Part shown: positions 59,149 through 64,000 of the stretch, one piece after another
Position numbering within the stretch: the first letter of the stretch is position 1
How the letters are laid out: the number at the start of each line of letters is the position of its first letter
From: JAAURS01 sp044923475
GTDB taxonomy: Bacteria > Cyanobacteriota > Cyanobacteriia > Thermosynechococcales > Thermosynechococcaceae
DNA length: 64,000 nucleotides
Reading direction: 5' to 3'
NCBI RefSeq assembly: GCF_044923475.1
Contig: NZ_CP137338.1
Span: forward strand, 3,162,001 to 3,226,000
Translations under genes and position numbers: made by a program
The notes under the pieces: model-generated
What the model was told of the DNA's origin: nothing
The model's database searches: none
What the model saw: the letters and a program-made list of their open reading frames with translations, nothing else

Positions 59149-59673
59149 ATGGCATTTTTAGATAAAAAAGGCCGTTTATTCGGCAAAATCAGCATTCTGG
59201 ATGTCGGACTTGCCCTACTTTTGGTTTTGATTGTAGCGGGTAGCTTCATCGTCCCCGGCAAATCCGGTCAATCGGCGGTACAGGCTCAGCTCAGCACCAA
59301 AGCCGTTGAGATCGATGCCATCGTGATTGGCTTTAACGCCAGCAAACCGACCGATATCCTCAAGGAAGGGGAAAAGACTAGCATCATTATTCGCAACCAG
59401 CCCTACGGCGAAGTCCAACTCAAAAAAATCCAGCCGCTTTCTAAAACGGTGACTGCATCGCAGCCGGATGGGACGGTCAAAGCCTTTCCAGATCCTCGTC
59501 CTGAAAGTCGATTTTCCAACAATCTGGTTTTGACCTTGGAGGGCCGAGGCCAAGTCACCAAGGAAGGTCCTGTTTTGGGCAATATCCCAGTCAAAGTGGG
59601 CGTGCCGATCGATCTCGATGGCAAGCTTTACAATTTTCGCGCCAGCATTATCGACGTGCGCGTCAAAGACTAA
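59149..59673 (+). CDS. DUF4330 protein
   Basis: 174 residues. The start MAFLDKKGRLFGKISILDVG is the typical beginning, followed by one membrane helix (LALLLVLIVAGSFIVP), an extracytoplasmic beta-rich domain with VQAQLSTKAVEIDAIVIGFN and the ending NFRASIIDVRVKD. DUF4330 proteins are widespread in cyanobacteria and some firmicutes and have no known role. It converges with tRNA-Ser just after its stop. Confidence 0.88.
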   Translation: MAFLDKKGRLFGKISILDVGLALLLVLIVAGSFIVPGKSGQSAVQAQLSTKAVEIDAIVIGFNASKPTDILKEGEKTSIIIRNQPYGEVQLKKIQPLSKTVTASQPDGTVKAFPDPRPESRFSNNLVLTLEGRGQVTKEGPVLGNIPVKVGVPIDLDGKLYNFRASIIDVRVKD

Positions 59674-59677
59674 AAAC

Positions 59678-59765
59678 GGAGAGGGAGGGATTCGAACCCT
59701 CGGTACGATCTAAACCGTACAACAGATTAGCAATCTGCCGCTTTCGACCACTCAGCCACCTCTCC
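59678..59765 (-). tRNA. tRNA-Ser (GCU)
   Basis: 88 bases on the minus strand, with seven-base acceptor stem GGAGAGG/CCTCTCC, anticodon loop ATTGCTAAT (anticodon GCU, serine AGC/AGU codons), a long variable arm (GTACGGTTTAGATCGTAC) as class II serine tRNAs have, and a T arm GGTTCGAATCC. The CCA end is not encoded. Confidence 0.95.
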
Positions 59766-59893
59766 AAGGTCGGCAAAAGTAATAATAACAGATTTCATCT
59801 CCAATCCAATAGGGTTCGGGCGCGATCCAGTGCCCGATCGGCGCAATAGCCCGCACGACCCAATCAAACCCCCCTTCCAGCGATGGTTCAGCT

Positions 59894-60556
59894 ATGAGCG
59901 TTCCTGAATTTTTAGAAGCCCAGCATCCCTTGGTTCGATCGCTCTCCCAGGAAAGCGATCGCCAATTGGTCCGCGATTTCCAGCAAAACCCCGCTGAGGG
60001 CAAGTACTTTACCGCCATTTTCTGTCGGTATGGCGGACTGACCTACGTCCTCATTCGCAATATGGCCCGCGCCGCGCTGCAAACCGATTATTTGTTCGCC
60101 AGGGTTTGGCGTAATATCTTTTTCGAGCTGACTCATTTGGAGGTGGGCGAGGCAGAGGGGGCGATCGCCGATGAATTTTCGCTCCAGACCTGGATTTTTA
60201 ATAAAGCGGCACTGTGCGTGAATCAAGAAGAAGCGCCTTCCATCGAATCGGTTCAGTACGCGCTCAATGCCGCATCGCCGCCCCTGTGGTGCTATCTCCA
60301 GACGGCTTTAGATCGGCTGCCAGCCCTTCATCGGCTGGTGCTGGTGCTCGCCCAGACGTTCCACTGGTCGGAACCGCGCATTTTAGGATTTTTGGAGGCT
60401 GAGGGCCAAACGACGAGCCGCGAAGCGTTAGCTCAGATTCAATCTGAGGCTTATCGGCGTTTGATAGAGGCGATTCCTGAAGATATTCAGATTATTTACT
60501 TTGACGCTCCCTTGCTTCAGGCTCCAGAAACTGCCGAAGCGCCGACGTTCGGTTAA
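59894..60556 (+). CDS. sigma-70-like protein (ECF-like region 2)
   Basis: 220 residues. The first half, ESDRQLVRDFQQNPAEGKYF then AIFCRYGGLTYVLIRNMARA and TDYLFARVWRNIFFELTHLE, follows the pattern of sigma region 2 (the helix pair that binds the -10 element and core RNA polymerase). The second half has LQTALDRLPALHRLVLVLAQ, resembling region 4 start. It lacks strong basic residues of a clear HTH, so it may be a degenerate sigma factor of the cyanobacterial group. Transcribed alone after the tRNA. Confidence 0.65.
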   Translation: MSVPEFLEAQHPLVRSLSQESDRQLVRDFQQNPAEGKYFTAIFCRYGGLTYVLIRNMARAALQTDYLFARVWRNIFFELTHLEVGEAEGAIADEFSLQTWIFNKAALCVNQEEAPSIESVQYALNAASPPLWCYLQTALDRLPALHRLVLVLAQTFHWSEPRILGFLEAEGQTTSREALAQIQSEAYRRLIEAIPEDIQIIYFDAPLLQAPETAEAPTFG

Positions 60557-60775
60557 CCTTTGGCCGACGACTCTACCGCGCAGCGCAGCTTGACTCGCGC
60601 TTTTGGGGGGAAAGAATCGGTAAATCGTTGTCTGTCAGTTGTCCGTTTCAACTGTCTTTGAGGTTACGGGGATGACAGTTTGCCAAAGCGACCTATGAGA
60701 TAGTTTGTAGTCGAACATCTCAAGAAAGCGATGCCAATTGAGATGGTGTAACCCGCGTCCTTCGAGAGATTAGAG

Positions 60776-61156
60776 ATGAATGCAGGCCGAGTCTTTCAAA
60801 GTTCTCAATTTTTGCAGCCTACGGATGGCGAGCCGATTCGTTCGGTTGTGACGGAATCTGAGGATGCAGTTGTGGTGGCTTGGTATATCAAACCCGGTCA
60901 GGAGATCGCCGCACATATCCATCCCCACGGGCAAGACACTTGGACCATTTTGGCCGGGAAGGGAGACTATTACCTAGATGGGGCAGGGGCTACAACGGCG
61001 ATCGCCGCAGGGGATATCGTCATTGCGCCGATCGGATCTGTCCACGGCGTTTTCAATAGCGGCGATGAGCCGTTGGTTTTTATTTCGGTGGTTTCGCCTG
61101 CTGAAGCTGGATACCAATTGCTTTCTTCAGAAGCTGATGCTGCCCTACATGTTTAG
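60776..61156 (+). CDS. cupin-domain protein
   Basis: 126 residues, a single cupin barrel: motif 1 is GQEIAAHIHPHGQDTWTILAGKG (H-x-H...E missing, Asp/Thr in its place) and motif 2 IAPIGSVHGVFNSGDEPLVF. Two or three metal-binding His are visible (HIHPHGQD, VHG). Function is not told by a cupin alone. The ATG follows a modest AGAGATTAGAG. Confidence 0.75.
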   Translation: MNAGRVFQSSQFLQPTDGEPIRSVVTESEDAVVVAWYIKPGQEIAAHIHPHGQDTWTILAGKGDYYLDGAGATTAIAAGDIVIAPIGSVHGVFNSGDEPLVFISVVSPAEAGYQLLSSEADAALHV

Positions 61157-61324
61157 CAATCTGTGAGAGCTGAAGTTATAAAAACAGAACGATCGCAGAT
61201 GCACAGCCTCAGAAAGAGTGGGCGGGTTTTGGCTGCGGGCTTTTAGACGTTGTTATTTTCAGGCTCAACTTACTCGCAACGCGCATTACCGCACTATCCT
61301 AAAACGCACCTGCGCAAATTAGCT

Positions 61325-61927
61325 TTAGCTAGGGCTAGTAGACTGCCGCTGATAGCACCATTTCCACGTCGTGCTCGAAATAAAATTGGTCAGAATGTGG
61401 GCCGTTACTGGTACCAATAGATTGTGGGTTGCAAAGGTACTGTAGCCTAGGGCAAGCCCTACAATGGAAGCCCAAAGCACGTAAGGCCACTGCTGCAAAC
61501 TGCTCATGTGCAGAATGCCAAAACACAAACTAGAAATCAGCAGCCCCATCCAATTCAGGCCCAGAGAAGGCAGCATGACTCCCCGAAATAGCAGTTCCTC
61601 GCTCAATCCGGGTAACAGTCCCAACCAGAACATGTCCGGCCAGATTAACGGTTTCAAGATGAGCTGTAAATAAATATCGGCAGATTGTCGGTAGCGCGGC
61701 CAAAGTTGGTAAAGCAGCGCGCTGCATCCGGTAATGCCTAACCCCAAACTCGCGCCCCACAATAGGTCTGGAATGTCGAACCGGACTGGAATTTGAGGGG
61801 TCGCATCCAACCGGAGCCAGATCTTAGCGACCACCAACAAAATAATAGCCGTAATGCCCATCGCAATTAAGATTTGGGAACGACTTAAGGGTTCGAATTC
61901 GGGTTGTTGAGACGTCGGTTTCACCAC
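61325..61927 (-). CDS. CPBP-family intramembrane metalloprotease
   Basis: 200 residues, six to seven membrane helices. The CAAX/CPBP signature is clear: PGLSEELLFRGVMLPSL (EExxxR), SLCFGILHMSSLQQWPYVLW with the His, and VPVTAHILTNF with the last His. Family members in cyanobacteria may process small proteins at the membrane; no partner is seen. It is transcribed in the same direction as the DUF3326 gene upstream, 28 bases away, so a two-gene transcript is likely. Confidence 0.85.
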   Translation of the reverse strand: MVKPTSQQPEFEPLSRSQILIAMGITAIILLVVAKIWLRLDATPQIPVRFDIPDLLWGASLGLGITGCSALLYQLWPRYRQSADIYLQLILKPLIWPDMFWLGLLPGLSEELLFRGVMLPSLGLNWMGLLISSLCFGILHMSSLQQWPYVLWASIVGLALGYSTFATHNLLVPVTAHILTNFISSTTWKWCYQRQSTSPS

Positions 61928-61955
61928 GGGGAGTATTTAAGACGCATTCCGTCTC

Positions 61956-63032
61956 TTAAACGGTAGCAGGTTTAGTCTCTCCCATGCCGTTCTTCTGCAG
62001 TTGAATGGGCGCTATCTTTGAGGTAAGGGCTTCTGGATTGATTCCCGCACGCATCGCCACCAGCATCCCGATCGCCTCGCTGTAGGACTGCGCACGCCAG
62101 ACAGACAACCCGAGTGCATCAGGGGTAACGTCGAGCGTGGTTTGATTATCGGCAACCGTAATGATTTGAGTGGCGGTCTGGCTCCAGCTTAGGATGGCAC
62201 TTCCCCCACAGGCACTTTCTGGAATCACGACTGCATCTACTGCATCCCGTTCGAGGTCCCGCGCCTGTCGCGCTCCTGCGACGAACTGCGGCGCGCGGCT
62301 GAGACCCACCAACACGCAAGGCAAAAAGGTATGTCCCAGTTCTTCAGCAGCAGAACGGGGGCTGAGGTCGGGGTCGAGCGGCAAGGGCGAGAGGGCAGGT
62401 GCGTGGGCGCAGGGAATCCCGAAGGTGCGAACGATGAGGTGGCTGATGACGGCTTCGGCACCGGCTAAGGGATCGACGCCACAACCGTGCCGATAATCTG
62501 TCAGGGCCGCGCTGTCGATGCTTTCCGGGAAGCGGGCAACGACGGCGATCGCCGCAGCCCCCGCCTCGCGAATCAGCCGATCTGCCGCCCGCAGCAAGCT
62601 GTCGGGATTTTGAATGGTGCCCCACGTCGCCCCGGAAGCCGCCGTTTTGAGGGAAACGCCTAAGGGCTGGTCGGTCAGCACCGCATCGGTGAGGGTCAGA
62701 CCTAGGGTTGCCCGAGCGGCATCTGCAGCTTGAAGGTGGCGAATTTGCAGATCTGGCTCGATCGCTCGATCGAGGATGAGACCGATCCGGTTGCTGGAGA
62801 CGGGCCGCAGTCCCCAATCGCCTGCGGCAAATCGATCCAAACCATAACCCTCGACATACCAAGCATTAGAAATCGGCCAGTAAAGCTGCGCGCCGTTGAG
62901 GACGTTGGGGTGAGTGATGAGGCGATCGCAGGTACTAGCTATCGCTCGCGCCACGGGTAAGGCATCTCCGGCATAGCCGCCAATGGACGCGCCAATACCC
63001 GTCGGGATAATGAGTGTAACGGTAAAGGGCAT
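61956..63032 (-). CDS. DUF3326 protein
   Basis: 358 residues from ATG 63032 (MPFTVTLIIPTGIGASIGGY); the frame opens earlier at TTG 63071, but those 13 residues are not typical. The start TLIIPTGIGASIGGYAGDAL and later ITHPNVLNGAQLYWPI, GVSLKTAASGATWGTI, YRHGCGVDPLAGAEA and DAVVIPESACGGSA are cyanobacterial/plant DUF3326 blocks. No biochemical role is known. Upstream of the CPBP protease gene on the same transcript. Confidence 0.85.
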   Translation of the reverse strand: MPFTVTLIIPTGIGASIGGYAGDALPVARAIASTCDRLITHPNVLNGAQLYWPISNAWYVEGYGLDRFAAGDWGLRPVSSNRIGLILDRAIEPDLQIRHLQAADAARATLGLTLTDAVLTDQPLGVSLKTAASGATWGTIQNPDSLLRAADRLIREAGAAAIAVVARFPESIDSAALTDYRHGCGVDPLAGAEAVISHLIVRTFGIPCAHAPALSPLPLDPDLSPRSAAEELGHTFLPCVLVGLSRAPQFVAGARQARDLERDAVDAVVIPESACGGSAILSWSQTATQIITVADNQTTLDVTPDALGLSVWRAQSYSEAIGMLVAMRAGINPEALTSKIAPIQLQKNGMGETKPATV

Positions 63033-63067
63033 CACTTTTGGCACAGCGCCTTCCTCAGCTAAAACTG

Positions 63068-63320
63068 TCAAGCCTTCTCCTCACCCGTGCCCTGCTTTTG
63101 CTTGTCTCTCCAGTTTTTCATATTAATCCGGCGCTGCTCTTGAAGGCTTGAATACTGGCGCGGCCTACCGCCTTTCTCGGACTCCGCAATGGCCTTGTAT
63201 TCCTGATACTGTGCTGATTCGAGGGCATTGATTCTAGAGTCTGCCTGACGCGCTCTCGCGAAACTCCCTCAAGTTCGGCAACTTTAGCAAGCGATCGCAG
63301 TTCTTTATAGAGGATATATC
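63068..63320 (-). pseudogene. frameshifted small HTH-type protein remnant
   Basis: Two frames on the minus strand complement each other. The upstream one reads ILYKELRSLAKVAELEGVSR then ERVRQTLES (an HTH-like pattern) and the other resumes ADSRINALESAQYQEYKAIA then SEKGGRPRQYSSLQEQRRIN and MKNWRDKQKQGTGEE before TGA 63070-63068. No start codon is found in the first frame after the TGA that precedes it. It looks like a broken gene for a short DNA-binding protein with a basic GGRPRKYS-type tail; the exact family is not recognised. Confidence 0.35.
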
Positions 63321-63377
63321 AGCGCTGCGGTGCAAGTGTTAGCATGATGAGACTCAAATCTCTGACAGGATTGAGGA

Positions 63378-63406
63378 ACCCTGCAGAGGCGTAATCTCTG
63401 CGGGGT
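63378..63406. terminator. hairpin downstream of the small membrane protein gene
   Basis: ACCCTGCAGAG and CTCTGCGGGGT (10 of 11 pairs) with a seven-base loop, ten bases past the stop of the minus-strand gene at 63417. No long U run follows, so this is a possible rho-independent terminator or RNA-stabilising stem. Confidence 0.45.
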
Positions 63407-63416
63407 CTGAGTTCTA

Positions 63417-63611
63417 TTATTTCAAGACGGATGAAATGATAATGGTGATAGTGGCACTGGCAATCAGAGTAAAGGCTAATTGCACGACCCACTGAACAGC
63501 TTGTTGGTAATTCGCAAATCGTTCGTTTGAGCGCTCAACGTCTTTAGATAATGTCTCAATTTTGTCGATAACATCGGCCAAGGTAGGCTCCGGGCTTGTA
63601 GATTGAGTCAT
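63417..63611 (-). CDS. small protein with coiled coil and C-terminal membrane helix
   Basis: 64 residues: a polar, heptad-like helix (VIDKIETLSKDVERSNERFA) followed by YQQAVQWVVQLAFTLIASAT and IIISSVLK, a single membrane helix at the C-terminus. The layout resembles XhlA-like holin/haemolysin-associated small proteins but no phage context exists here. ATG 63611 is the natural start. Function unknown. Confidence 0.6.
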   Translation of the reverse strand: MTQSTSPEPTLADVIDKIETLSKDVERSNERFANYQQAVQWVVQLAFTLIASATITIIISSVLK

Positions 63612-63742
63612 GAAAAAATTTCCAAATCTCTGACCTTATTAAGGATCTTATATGTAATTAAAACTGTCAGTAGCTAGGCTTCTCAACTCCCTACCATAAA
63701 GCCACCTCAACCCTCTCCCTCAGCCACTGCTCTTGGCGGTTT

Positions 63743-64000
63743 TTAGGCTTCTACATTGTGCAGCACCACGGCTTCAACTCGAGCGATACCCTCGCTCACC
63801 GCTGTAATGGACCATCGCAGGGGTTCCCCATGCCGTTCGAGCTGCGCTTCAACAGCATGTTGCAAGGGGATATCGAGATCCTTGAGATCGATTTTTATCG
63901 TGACGAACTGAGTGACCACCGATGTCGCATCTCCAGTTCGGGCTACGACTGCCCGAACTGGAGGCCGTACACGATATCTTCTTTGTTCGATTCGATCTTT
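63743..64000 (-). CDS. conserved cyanobacterial hypothetical protein, C-terminus, cut by window edge
   Basis: The frame is open from the right edge to TAA 63745-63743 and gives 85 residues: RRYRVRPPVRAVVARTGDAT, SVVTQFVTIKIDLKDLDIPL, EAQLERHGEPLRWSITAV, ending VVLHNVEA. It is a cyanobacterial family I recall without a function name; the RYRVxPP start and GEPLRW block are its recognisable parts. The start lies beyond the window. Confidence 0.65.
   Translation of the reverse strand, partial: KDRIEQRRYRVRPPVRAVVARTGDATSVVTQFVTIKIDLKDLDIPLQHAVEAQLERHGEPLRWSITAVSEGIARVEAVVLHNVEA

Noticed and set aside
63417..63611. Phage holin
   Set aside because: The coiled coil plus C-terminal helix resembles XhlA-like proteins, but there are no lysis or phage genes nearby.
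1..64000. CRISPR arrays, prophage modules, rRNA operon
   Set aside because: No regularly spaced repeats, no phage structural genes and no rRNA sequence were found on reading through the window.

Overview
The window reads as a cyanobacterial chromosome segment. The octamer GCGATCGC and its variants are scattered throughout (HIP1-like), and there is a phylloquinone pair (menA-menC), a CtaA-type copper ATPase, glycogen phosphorylase, DUF3326 and DUF4330 proteins and the multi-tRNA-Ser style housekeeping of that phylum. No single genus can be fixed from the sequence.

Layout. 1-15.1 kb is mostly housekeeping: a trehalase C-terminus cut by the window edge, ctaA, an HXXEE-like membrane protein, an AAC(6')-like GNAT, an EamA exporter, an NTF2-like protein, glgP, a 2TM protein, an M23 peptidase, menC/menA, a scrap of a type I restriction specificity gene, a PIN toxin/HTH antitoxin pair and mtnP plus a YciI-like gene. 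15.2-21 kb is the accessory part of a type I secretion locus: a PpiC-type peptidyl-prolyl isomerase, an unusual response-regulator/HlyD fusion, and a small conserved gene cut by a complete IS4-family element with an 11-bp target duplication. No ABC ATPase is present in the window.

21.1-50.4 kb is the remains of one giant gene. Two identical 102-bp MITE copies (at 25307 and 43056) each add 100 bp and a stop codon. Removing both restores one uninterrupted frame of 9,707 codons. The ancestral protein would carry an EEVGH-type protease-like head, RTX repeats, five Calx-beta modules, about 13 CARDB modules, nine Ig/cadherin-like modules, RHS-like, dockerin-like and beta-propeller segments, a GFSTG lipase-like segment, a DNA/RNA non-specific endonuclease, an HETAH metalloprotease-like segment, six PKD modules and cadherin repeats: the look of a secreted adhesin/effector. 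A third identical MITE has replaced the start of the PIN toxin gene at 13.05 kb.

Most unusual: between the nuclease and the HETAH segment the giant frame runs codon-for-codon antisense through what reads on the other strand as a whole pentapeptide-repeat protein, including its conserved leader MTAEELLERYAAGER. A second, strongly diverged copy of the same nuclease tail / antisense pentapeptide / HETAH arrangement lies at 51.9-54.7 kb, itself broken by an IS4 remnant, a full IS630-like element and deletions.

50.5-64 kb returns to ordinary genes: an Rpn/DUF4351 protein, a RAYT remnant with a REP-like sequence, dihydroorotase with an unusual insertion, rlmN, an M48 protease, DUF4330, tRNA-Ser(GCU), a sigma-70-like protein, a cupin, a CPBP protease, DUF3326, a frameshifted HTH remnant, a small membrane protein and the C-terminus of a conserved cyanobacterial protein running off the right edge.
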